In this document: positions 17,402 to 24,354 of the stretch, in pieces | Layout of the letters: each line of letters starts with the position of its first letter | Numbering within the stretch: the first letter of the stretch is position 1 | NCBI RefSeq assembly: GCF_026805545.1 | Contig: NZ_JAPRFR010000001.1 | Span: 372,001-436,000, forward strand | Direction of reading: 5' to 3' | Length of the DNA stretch: 64,000 bases | From: Aerococcus kribbianus | GTDB lineage: Bacteria > Bacillota > Bacilli > Lactobacillales > Aerococcaceae | The notes under the pieces: generated by a model | The model's input: the letters and a program-made list of their open reading frames with translations, nothing else | What the model was told of the DNA's origin: nothing | Database searches by the model: none | Made by a program: the position numbers and the translations under genes

Positions 17402-18481
17402 TTACAAATGGATTAAATGACGAGGTGAATGGGTTAAAGGACGGTTACCTGATTCCGTAAGCAATAAATCATCCTCAATCCGCACGCCACCTAAACCTTC
17501 AATATATATCCCTGGTTCATTGCTAACAATTTGATTTGCTTTCAAAAGGTGGTTTGAATTTGGACCTAAATTTGGAGTTTCATGAATGTCTAAACCAAAA
17601 CTATGTCCTAGCGAATGACCAAATTGATTACCAAACCCGTGTTGACTAATATAATCACGAGCGATAGCATCAGCTTCTTTGCCGGTCATCCCTGCTTTTA
17701 GCTCTTGAGTTACTAATTGGTTGGCATCTAAAACAATTTGATAGATTTCTTCTAAACGACTATCAATGTCCCCAACAGCTACTGTCCGAGTCATATCAGA
17801 GGCATAGCCTTGGTAATAGCAACCAAAGTCAAGAGTCACTAAATCCCCTTGAGCTATCTTTTTACTGCTTGCCACTCCATGGGGCATGGCTGACCGCTGA
17901 CCGGAAGCAACAATAGTTTCAAAAGAGACCCCAGATGCCCCCTGTTCACGCATATAAAAATCTAGGGCATTAGCAATTTGAATTTCACTGACGCCTACCT
18001 TAATGTGATTTAAGATATAACTAAAGGCATCATCTGCAATCTGACAGGCTTTTTCAATCAAAGCAATTTCTTGGTCATCCTTTTCCTGGCGTAGAATCTC
18101 AATCATTCCAGAAGCCGGAACGAAATCAGCATCAATAAGACTTTCAATTTCATCAAAATCAGCCACAGTGATGTGTTCTTCTTCGTAACCAATCCGCGAA
18201 ACACTTTCTTGGCTTACAATATCTTGAATGACTTTAAAGGGGCTAGATGATCCAGCAGATCCGCCTGCAATAATCACTTCAAAGCCTTGGCATTGGCTCT
18301 TAGCCTGTTCTTGATACCTAAAGTCAGTAATAAAATAAGCATTGTTCGCTGTAATTAGGGCCCGACCACTAGTGCCAGTAAAGCCACTAATGTAGCGTAG
18401 GTTAAATGGACTAATCACATAGTAAGCGCCCAATCCTTCACTAGCCATATTTGCTTGTAGTGCTCTTACTCTTTTTTCCAA
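17402..18481 (-). CDS. pepP: Xaa-Pro aminopeptidase (M24 family)
   Basis: 359 residues with an N-terminal creatinase-like domain (about 1-125) and a pita-bread catalytic domain. The five metal ligands are visible: two Asp in DFGCYYQGYASDMTR, His in GHSLGHSFGLDIHE, Glu in NEPGIYIE and Glu in VRIEDDLL. It releases N-terminal residues ahead of proline. The start is TTG at 18481 with AAGGTG seven bases upstream. The gene efp, which commonly follows pepP in Firmicutes, is missing. First gene of the minus-strand housekeeping cluster. Confidence 0.94.
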   Translation of the reverse strand: MEKRVRALQANMASEGLGAYYVISPFNLRYISGFTGTSGRALITANNAYFITDFRYQEQAKSQCQGFEVIIAGGSAGSSSPFKVIQDIVSQESVSRIGYEEEHITVADFDEIESLIDADFVPASGMIEILRQEKDDQEIALIEKACQIADDAFSYILNHIKVGVSEIQIANALDFYMREQGASGVSFETIVASGQRSAMPHGVASSKKIAQGDLVTLDFGCYYQGYASDMTRTVAVGDIDSRLEEIYQIVLDANQLVTQELKAGMTGKEADAIARDYISQHGFGNQFGHSLGHSFGLDIHETPNLGPNSNHLLKANQIVSNEPGIYIEGLGGVRIEDDLLLTESGNRPLTHSPRHLIHL

Positions 18482-18520
18482 AATCAGTCACCTTCTAAAT
18501 CTGTTTCGTTTTTATCCATG

Positions 18521-18556
18521 AATAAAAACGCCTCTATATTCTATAGGCGTTTTTAA
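18521..18556. terminator. Terminator between comGG and pepP
   Basis: AAAAACGCCT (18524-18533) pairs with AGGCGTTTTT (18545-18554) around an 11-base loop. The T run on the minus strand makes it the likely terminator of the comG operon, reading toward pepP; it would also act on the plus strand. Confidence 0.8.
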
Positions 18557-18600
18557 GTATACCATAAGTTAGACTGATTCGCATTAGCAAGCTAACATTG

Positions 18601-19269
18601 TCAACGACTATGATAAGTTATTGTTAAGTCATAAAGCATCACGTCAAATTGCCAACCATTATCATAATGGCACCTAACTCTTCCTATATTATAGTTATGA
18701 ATGCAATCTTGGTGATCAATTTTTACTTCTACTTTTTCTTCATCTTCAACTTGATATTCCTCATCTTGCTTTTCATTGCCTTCTGCTTGAGTAACGATTA
18801 AGTCAACAGCCTTTATAGAGGAATCCTCCAAACTTTCTTCTTGGTCCTTAACTCGCTTAACTATGTCATTCGCTTCAGCTTCATCATCGTTTTTAATCTG
18901 GGAACCTGTCTTCTGATGATTGTCCTCTCGCTTGGTATAAGGCTTAGACTTGCCGTCTACATTTTCTTTATCAGTCAAATCTGATTCTTCAGCCTTTTCC
19001 TCTTGAGTGGTTGGCAAAGCACCTGATGCTTTCTCTTCTGACACAGTTTTCGACTGCAAGGCTAACTGCTCCTCTTCTTCAGCTAATAAGGTCTGACGTG
19101 ATAGTTCAGCTAAGGTCATGGCTTGGTAGCTGGCCCGCATCGTCTCCATTTCTGCTAACTTTCCAGTAGCCAAAGACAAATTAATTAAATATAGGCTCGA
19201 CAAAAAAGTTAAAACGATTAAGGTGTAAGCAAGGATGTGTCCTGATTTACTTTGTTTTTGGGAATGCAT
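18601..19269 (-). CDS. comGG: ComGG-like pseudopilin with long acidic insert
   Basis: 222 residues, well above the roughly 100-150 usual for ComGG. The N-terminus SGHILAYTLIVLTFLSSLYL matches ComGG and lacks a canonical prepilin GFTLxE site, as expected for this subunit. Between about residues 60 and 180 lies a highly charged, Glu/Lys/Asp-rich, low-complexity region. The C-terminus (GRVRCHYDNGWQFDVMLYD) again resembles ComGG. AGGAGG precedes the ATG. It overlaps the comGF 3' end by 52 bases and is the last gene of the operon. Identification rests on position and the N-terminal helix. Confidence 0.75.
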   Translation of the reverse strand: MHSQKQSKSGHILAYTLIVLTFLSSLYLINLSLATGKLAEMETMRASYQAMTLAELSRQTLLAEEEEQLALQSKTVSEEKASGALPTTQEEKAEESDLTDKENVDGKSKPYTKREDNHQKTGSQIKNDDEAEANDIVKRVKDQEESLEDSSIKAVDLIVTQAEGNEKQDEEYQVEDEEKVEVKIDHQDCIHNYNIGRVRCHYDNGWQFDVMLYDLTITYHSR

Positions 19270-19738
19270 GTGTGATAAGCCTCCTTATTGATAAAAACCA
19301 CCGCCAAATCATACGCCTCCTTACTTTCGCTTACTTGAAAAGATGCCACTTCCAAAAGCATCGGTTGATGGCCACTCCCATTAACCCGCCGTCGAATCAT
19401 TTGGGAGTCTTTATTCTGATAATGTTCAAAACTAATGACTTGATTCGCTTGAGTACGAATCACAAAACGATTAGATCTTCGTTTCTCAACACTTTGAGCT
19501 TGGTTGACATCTGATTGTAATTGATAAACAAAAAATCCCAGTCAGTGCCAAAATAATCGGTCAAATTTTGATTGAAAGTATATTGGGCATTTAAAAGCTG
19601 TAGAGAGAAAGTATGGATCACTAAAAAAATAAATAAGGCCAATAATGCTTCAGCTAATGTAAAACCTTGTTTACTGGTCCCGGTAGATAAGCGGCTTTCC
19701 TCCCCAGCTAATTTGCCCTTTCTTAGCATCCACTTCAA
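19218..19738 (-). pseudogene. comGF: comGF, frameshifted at a poly-T run
   Basis: Two overlapping frames together make one ComGF. The 5' part has the prepilin site KQGFTLAEALLALF and runs to DYFGTDWDF; the frame then closes early at 19460. The 3' frame, if extended upstream, continues FVYQLQSDVNQAQSVEK and then the conserved IRRRVNGSGHQPMLLEV and stops at 19218. The junction is a run of six T on the coding strand (19535-19530); a seventh T would restore a single frame. The start is taken as TTG at 19738, six bases after AGAGGGGG and inside comGE. It is either a real inactivating or slippage-prone mutation or a sequencing error. Confidence 0.85.
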
Positions 19739-19955
19739 TCTTATCCCCCTCTTCCGACTGGCTATCCCTATGTAAGTGACTGGCTTCATATACTTGTCGA
19801 CTTCGACTCAATTCTTGTCGACGCCATTGGAATTCTTGACTACTAGTTAAACTTGTACTTAAAACAATTAAAGCAATTGAAATTAATAAATAGAAACTGA
19901 TAACAGCTTCAGCTAATAGATAACCTGAGCGGTTAAGGGCTGTCTTTAAAAACAT
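19671..19955 (-). CDS. comGE: ComGE pseudopilin-like protein
   Basis: 94 residues. NRSGYLLAEAVISFYLLISI is the hydrophobic N-terminal helix typical of ComGE, with Gly before a Tyr-Leu-Leu-Ala-Glu segment resembling a prepilin peptidase site. It is a minor component of the competence pseudopilus that brings DNA through the wall. It overlaps comGD by 23 bases at its start and comGF at its end; AGGAGG precedes the ATG. Confidence 0.85.
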   Translation of the reverse strand: MFLKTALNRSGYLLAEAVISFYLLISIALIVLSTSLTSSQEFQWRRQELSRSRQVYEASHLHRDSQSEEGDKIEVDAKKGQISWGGKPLIYRDQ

Positions 19956-20358
19956 AGTGTCCTCCTAATTGAATGGTAATCACTTTTTGTCCACGTGGGG
20001 TATTAAGTTTAATAGTTGTTGGTGGTGTGAATCGCTTTGGATAGATATTAACCCGTTGATAACGATTAAAACGACAAGAATCAGGAAATTCATAGCGTCG
20101 ATCATAAGGTCCTTGCTGATTTTTATCTTGGTAAAAACGAATGTATTGATTATTGATTTCCATGAAAAATGCTTCGTTTTTTAATTTCGATTGTTTATTT
20201 AAAAAACTATAATAATCCATGACCGCCCGTAATTTAACTTCAGCATGGTAATCCTCTGCTGTCCAAGTGAATTGGGGAAGAGTCAAAGTGATAAGCAATA
20301 ATGTGGTAAATAATACTAATAATACTTCTATTAAGGTAAATGCTTTTTTATTTAACAT
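19933..20358 (-). CDS. comGD: ComGD minor pseudopilin
   Basis: 141 residues. NKKAFTLIEVLLVLFTTLLLITL is a full prepilin cleavage and assembly motif (Ala in place of the commoner Gly before Phe-Thr-Leu-Ile-Glu). The remainder, with RFNRYQRVNIYPKRF, is the variable globular domain. It begins 30 bases after comGC and overlaps comGE. Confidence 0.88.
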   Translation of the reverse strand: MLNKKAFTLIEVLLVLFTTLLLITLTLPQFTWTAEDYHAEVKLRAVMDYYSFLNKQSKLKNEAFFMEINNQYIRFYQDKNQQGPYDRRYEFPDSCRFNRYQRVNIYPKRFTPPTTIKLNTPRGQKVITIQLGGHYVFKDSP

Positions 20359-20388
20359 CCTTCCCCACCTTCCTATTAAATTAACCTA

Positions 20389-20694
20389 CTATTCCACACC
20401 AATTTCTTTCATCCGTTTAGCCTGTTTATCGGTTAAATATCCAGCACTTTGCAAAGTATCCACACTGGGTTTGCTAGTAACGTCTTGGTCCATCTGGTAG
20501 AGTGATGCCTGCGAGTCATAGGTGGTTTGTAAGGCTTCGTCTCCCTTGGCTTGGACATTGTCCTTTTGACTAGCCATGTTAGGTAAAATTAATAGTAAGA
20601 GCACAGCAATTATGAACAAAACTAGCAACATCTCAATCAATGTAAACCCTTTCTTTCTATTCTTTTCACGTACTTTCTTCAATAATTTCTTCAT
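20389..20694 (-). CDS. comGC: ComGC major pseudopilin
   Basis: 101 residues, the usual length. After a basic start, KKGFTLIEMLLVLFIIAVLLLL gives the classical type IV prepilin site and helix; the tail (SLYQMDQDVTSKPSVDTLQSAGYLT) matches the ComGC C-terminus. It is the main subunit of the DNA-uptake pilus. Its prepilin peptidase ComC is not in this window. It directly abuts comGB with no intergenic base. Confidence 0.94.
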   Translation of the reverse strand: MKKLLKKVREKNRKKGFTLIEMLLVLFIIAVLLLLILPNMASQKDNVQAKGDEALQTTYDSQASLYQMDQDVTSKPSVDTLQSAGYLTDKQAKRMKEIGVE

Positions 20695-21774
20695 TTAAAG
20701 TCCTCCCATCATAGTTAACATTGGTAACATTAAAATCAAATACACCATTACAACAGTCAGTGCTACCCAAACGAATAAAACATTCTGCAAGACCTTGCCT
20801 AATTGACTGATTTCCCGATAAAAACTAGCCAGAGCTTTTTGACTATAAAGTCGGGTTTTAATAGCTAGTAAATCTAACAGCTCTCCTTGACGGATGATAG
20901 CTGCGAATTCACGATTAAATAAACCTAGTTGATCAATACTATCAGCGAAACCTTCTCCAGTTTGCATCTTCTGGTCTAGGTAATGACCCAACGCCGATAG
21001 AAAGGCGACGCGATTTTGATCACGAAAAGTCACAGTAATCAATTGCAAAGAATAGCCAATTTGCAAGAGTTGACTAAATTCATTGGCGAAATAATAGGTA
21101 TAATATAAGCGAAATAACTTTCCTACTATAGGTAAGCGGGTATAGAAGCGACTCTTCACTAAGGGATTAGCTTGTCTTTTCCACAAGGAGTAGCCTAAAA
21201 AGACAAGTAAACCAGTTATTAGAGTCAATAAAACAATTTGCGGAAAGTGTCGCAAGAAATTAATCACTAAGGCAGCCGACCCTGTTTCCAGGTTTCCTTG
21301 CAAGCTTTCCAATTGGGGCAAGAGAAAGAGGCGAATCCCAAAAACTAAACTAATCAGTAGGAAAAATAAGACAAAGGGGTATAAGAGAATCCCTATCAGT
21401 TGACGACGCTGGCGATCTTTTTCACCGATATATTGAGCAATCTTCAACAAGTTATTAGCAAAGTCTCCATGTTTCTCTGCGATTTCAATCTGAAAAGCCA
21501 CATCAGGACTAATTTTCATCAAAGATAAAGTTGTATAAAAGAATTGTCCATTAGCCAAGTCCTCTTCCATAGCTGAGAAAACAGCTCGCTGCTGTGGATA
21601 AACCAACTTGATAAAGGCTAAAGTTTCTAATAAAGAAAAACCTTCTGCCAGCATCTCAGCAATATAACTTAGGATTTCACTTTGAAAACTTTGCGTCCAT
21701 ACCCTACCAATATTAGTCGTCAAAAGAGTCTTCAATGTGGTGGTATTGGTAACTTTGCTCTGAGATATAGCCAC
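20695..21774 (-). CDS. comGB: ComGB inner-membrane platform protein
   Basis: 359 residues of the GspF/ComGB family with two repeated cytoplasmic domains and three membrane segments (about 130-160, 180-205 and 330-355). IEIAEKHGDFANNLLKIAQY and GELLDLLAIKTRLYSQKALASFY are the family repeats. I start it at the GTG at 21774, nine bases after GGGAGG; a TTG two codons earlier is too close to that site. It overlaps comGA by 62 bases, which implies coupling. Confidence 0.92.
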   Translation of the reverse strand: MAISQSKVTNTTTLKTLLTTNIGRVWTQSFQSEILSYIAEMLAEGFSLLETLAFIKLVYPQQRAVFSAMEEDLANGQFFYTTLSLMKISPDVAFQIEIAEKHGDFANNLLKIAQYIGEKDRQRRQLIGILLYPFVLFFLLISLVFGIRLFLLPQLESLQGNLETGSAALVINFLRHFPQIVLLTLITGLLVFLGYSLWKRQANPLVKSRFYTRLPIVGKLFRLYYTYYFANEFSQLLQIGYSLQLITVTFRDQNRVAFLSALGHYLDQKMQTGEGFADSIDQLGLFNREFAAIIRQGELLDLLAIKTRLYSQKALASFYREISQLGKVLQNVLFVWVALTVVMVYLILMLPMLTMMGGL

Positions 21775-22795
21775 TAGCAACTGCCTCCCTTAATTTATAA
21801 TTGAGCGATTTGAAGTTTTTGGTAAAAGCTTGATTATTCACTGCCAAGAGTAAGTTTTCCCCATCTAGACGCTCATAAATGACCATTTGCTGGTCGTTTA
21901 CTTGGGCACTAGGCAACAAGCGCTGACTGGTCACCATTAATAAAGTTTGTCGTAATTGTTCCTTAGTAATGCCCAATTCTTTTAAACGACCGATGACCCC
22001 GCGTGTGTTTTTGGCGTGAATGGTGGCTAAAACTAAATGCCCAGTCAAAGCAGCCCGAATCATCATCCTAGCTGTATGTTCATTGCGGACTTCACCAATT
22101 ACTAGAATATCAGGATGGTGCCGTAAGGAGGCTGAAATCAAATGGTCATAGTCTATTCCCGCTTTAGGATTCACCTCTGTTTGTAGAAAGGCAGATTCCT
22201 TGATTTCTACTGGATTTTCAATAGTAATAACCTGCTGCTTGCGTTTTTGATAGGCCTGTCTTAAAAGTTGATAAATGGTTGTCGTTTTACCTGAAGCCAC
22301 TGGTCCTGAAAAAATTATTAATCCACTTTTTCGTTGCATTGCCTGTTCTAAAGCCAAGTAATCTTCCCTATTCACATCATTGGTCTTGGGACAATAGCTA
22401 TGATTTTGATGCAATAAACGCACTACCAAAGATTCCTGGAGCAAATAATTGCCAATGGTAGAAATCCTTAGTTCAACATTTTGACCATCCGCCAAAGAAT
22501 AAAGCAAACCGCCATCTTGAGGACGGCGTCGCTCTCCAACTTCCATATTGGCAATGTATTTAATATAGCGAATCATCTTGCTTCCTTGATCCAGAGTCAT
22601 TTCTTCTACTAGATTCAACTTCCCTCGATAGCGAATCATCTTGCTTCCTTGATCCAGAGTCATTTCTTCTACTAGATTCAACTTCCCTCGATAGCGAATG
22701 AATACTTGATAGCCATCTTCTCCAGGGTTAATGTGAATATCATCACAGTGACACTGTCGAGCCTTATTTAGCCATTCTTCAAACTTTACTTGCAT
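21713..22795 (-). CDS. comGA: ComGA traffic ATPase with internal duplication
   Basis: 360 residues of the GspE/PilB secretion ATPase family, powering assembly of the competence pilus. Walker A is FSGPVASGKTTTI, the Asp box is ENPVEI, Walker B is LVIGEVRNEHTARMMIRAALTGH, with the His boxes intact. In the N-terminal domain a 21-residue block (RYRGKLNLVEEMTLDQGSKMI) occurs twice in tandem and in frame. Family members carry one copy, so this is a local duplication. The ATG at 22795 follows AAAGGAGAG by eight bases; a longer frame to 22846 has no ribosome site. First gene of the comG operon. Confidence 0.92.
   Translation of the reverse strand: MQVKFEEWLNKARQCHCDDIHINPGEDGYQVFIRYRGKLNLVEEMTLDQGSKMIRYRGKLNLVEEMTLDQGSKMIRYIKYIANMEVGERRRPQDGGLLYSLADGQNVELRISTIGNYLLQESLVVRLLHQNHSYCPKTNDVNREDYLALEQAMQRKSGLIIFSGPVASGKTTTIYQLLRQAYQKRKQQVITIENPVEIKESAFLQTEVNPKAGIDYDHLISASLRHHPDILVIGEVRNEHTARMMIRAALTGHLVLATIHAKNTRGVIGRLKELGITKEQLRQTLLMVTSQRLLPSAQVNDQQMVIYERLDGENLLLAVNNQAFTKNFKSLNYKLREAVASGYISEQSYQYHHIEDSFDD
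22565..22699. repeat. 63-bp perfect tandem duplication inside comGA
   Basis: Units 22568-22630 and 22631-22693 are identical. The tract is bounded by the 9-mer ATAGCGAAT, present at 22565-22573, at the junction and at 22691-22699, so slippage or recombination between two ancestral copies of that 9-mer explains the event. The length is a multiple of three and the frame is kept. Confidence 0.97.
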
Positions 22796-22829
22796 GACAT
22801 TCTCTCCTTTTTTTGACCGGTCACTTATA

Positions 22830-22837
22830 AATACGTA
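22830..22837 (-). promoter_or_regulatory. Possible competence sigma-factor box upstream of comGA
   Basis: The minus strand reads TACGTATT, six of eight matches to the streptococcal ComX/SigX cin-box TACGAATA, at about 35 bases before the comGA start, where a -10-like box would sit. No good vegetative -10 is evident there. Weak by itself. Confidence 0.3.
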
Positions 22838-22866
22838 TTTTTTCACTGATTTAACCCAAAAAATTA

Positions 22867-22895
22867 TTGCAAAAACAAGCTAATCTTATTAAAAT
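22867..22895 (+). promoter_or_regulatory. Candidate promoter of the V-ATPase operon
   Basis: TTGCAA (22867-22872), 17 bases and TAAAAT (22890-22895), about 100 bases before ntpF. An alternative -10 (TACTAT near 22908) lacks a -35. Confidence 0.4.
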
Positions 22896-22997
22896 GCATA
22901 GATTTGCATACTATAGAAGAATAAAATTTGGTTCACAAATTGAAATGAGCTAATGTTAATTCAGTCAACAATGACTTAATTCAAAAGGAGGGATAAT

Positions 22998-23327
22998 ATG
23001 GATGCCATTTTAGAAGAGTTGTATGACTTAGAAATGAAAGCACAAGGCCACGAAGCAGGCGTTTCGGACCATAAGCTTAATCTTAAACATGATTTTGAAG
23101 ACCGTAAAAAACAATTGGACGCCCAATTTCAAGCGGATTTTCAAGAAAAGCTAGCCAACTATCATAGCCAAGCTAGTCAAGAGCGTGAAGCTGTTATTGG
23201 AGAAATGACTCAACAGTTCTCCGATGATATGCAAAAGATTAATCAGGCGGTTGAAAATGATCAACCTAAGTATGTTGCTAACTTTATGGCCAAAGTAAAG
23301 GCCCTAGGAGTGAACCATAATGAGTAA
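22998..23327 (+). CDS. ntpF: V-type ATPase subunit G/H-like stalk protein
   Basis: 109 residues, nearly all charged alpha helix (HDFEDRKKQLDAQFQADFQEKL), the pattern of the peripheral-stalk subunit that pairs with subunit E. No catalytic motif is expected. It is called NtpF from its first place in the operon and its coiled-coil character; sequence similarity in this family is low. AGGAGGG precedes the ATG, and it overlaps ntpC by eight bases. Confidence 0.8.
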   Translation: MDAILEELYDLEMKAQGHEAGVSDHKLNLKHDFEDRKKQLDAQFQADFQEKLANYHSQASQEREAVIGEMTQQFSDDMQKINQAVENDQPKYVANFMAKVKALGVNHNE

Positions 23328-24354
23328 CGATGCTGCCGTTAAAACTAAGCTCAAAGCCATGCGTAGTCAGATGATTAAAGAATCCGACTTAGATGACGTG
23401 ATTGCCCATAATAATTTGGATGATATTTATCGTTATCTAATGACAAATAAATCCTTCCAAGCTGCAGCTAAAGAACTTAACCTCAAATCTAGTGGGCGCG
23501 AAGAATTAGAATACTTATTGGAAATGAGCTTTTTTACTGATTTTCTTAAACTTTATCGTTTTTCAGATTTAAAAACGCGACAATTTTTGAAATTATATAT
23601 AATGACCTATGAAGCCCATATTATTAAACGGCTATTTAAAAACTTATCGCAAAAGCAAACAGCCGATTTAACCTTAAACCAACTCAGCCATTTTCTAGAA
23701 GACAAAAAGCATATTAATATGACTGAGCTATTAATGGCTAAATCAATTAGTCAAGGCATCGCTTGTTTCGATGAGTCTATCTATGCCCCCTTCTTTGCAA
23801 ATAATGCCCACTTATTCCAAGAAAATGACTATAACCGTTATTTATTCGAGAGTTCTTTAGACCAATTTGTGGCTAAAAAATTATGGCAAGGGGCTAGAAA
23901 AATCTTCTCAGTGAAAGACTTGCGGGAATTCAAAAAATTCTATGGCAGTGAGTTTGATTTATTGAATATCAATACCATCTACCGGTTGAAATTTTATTAT
24001 CATGTTGACGACAGCAAAATTTTAGAATCACTGATTCCTGAGTCTTATCGTGTGGATGATGAAATCTGCAATCAACTGATTAATGCTAATTCCATCAGAG
24101 AATTTAACGAAATCATTCAAAGAATTGGTTATGAGGAGGTATTTACTAATGATAATGATTTAGCCAGCTTACAAGGCAAGCAAGAAAGCTATCTCACTCA
24201 TCTACGTAAGGGCATTGCCCGCCAACATTCAACCACCCTATTTGAAATGATCAATTATCTAGATGACAAGTTGGCTGAAACCCGACTAATCACCCACAAA
24301 ATTGAACAAGTTGCCTTAAAACATTACTCACCAATAGAAAGGAGCTTTAGTTAA
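23320..24354 (+). CDS. ntpC: V-type ATPase subunit C (d subunit)
   Basis: 344 residues of the V-ATPase C/AC39 family, the funnel-shaped socket that joins the central rotor shaft to the membrane c-ring. Features are the repeated helical three-fold layout and segments such as LLEMSFFTDFLKLYRFSDLKTRQFLKLYI. In Enterococcus hirae this gene is fifth in the operon; here it is second. Its stop TAA shares a base with the ntpI ATG. Confidence 0.88.
   Translation: MSNDAAVKTKLKAMRSQMIKESDLDDVIAHNNLDDIYRYLMTNKSFQAAAKELNLKSSGREELEYLLEMSFFTDFLKLYRFSDLKTRQFLKLYIMTYEAHIIKRLFKNLSQKQTADLTLNQLSHFLEDKKHINMTELLMAKSISQGIACFDESIYAPFFANNAHLFQENDYNRYLFESSLDQFVAKKLWQGARKIFSVKDLREFKKFYGSEFDLLNINTIYRLKFYYHVDDSKILESLIPESYRVDDEICNQLINANSIREFNEIIQRIGYEEVFTNDNDLASLQGKQESYLTHLRKGIARQHSTTLFEMINYLDDKLAETRLITHKIEQVALKHYSPIERSFS

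Noticed and set aside
19272-19775. Plus-strand open frames opposite comGF/comGE
   Set aside because: Antisense shadows; no ribosome site, and the minus-strand genes carry prepilin motifs.
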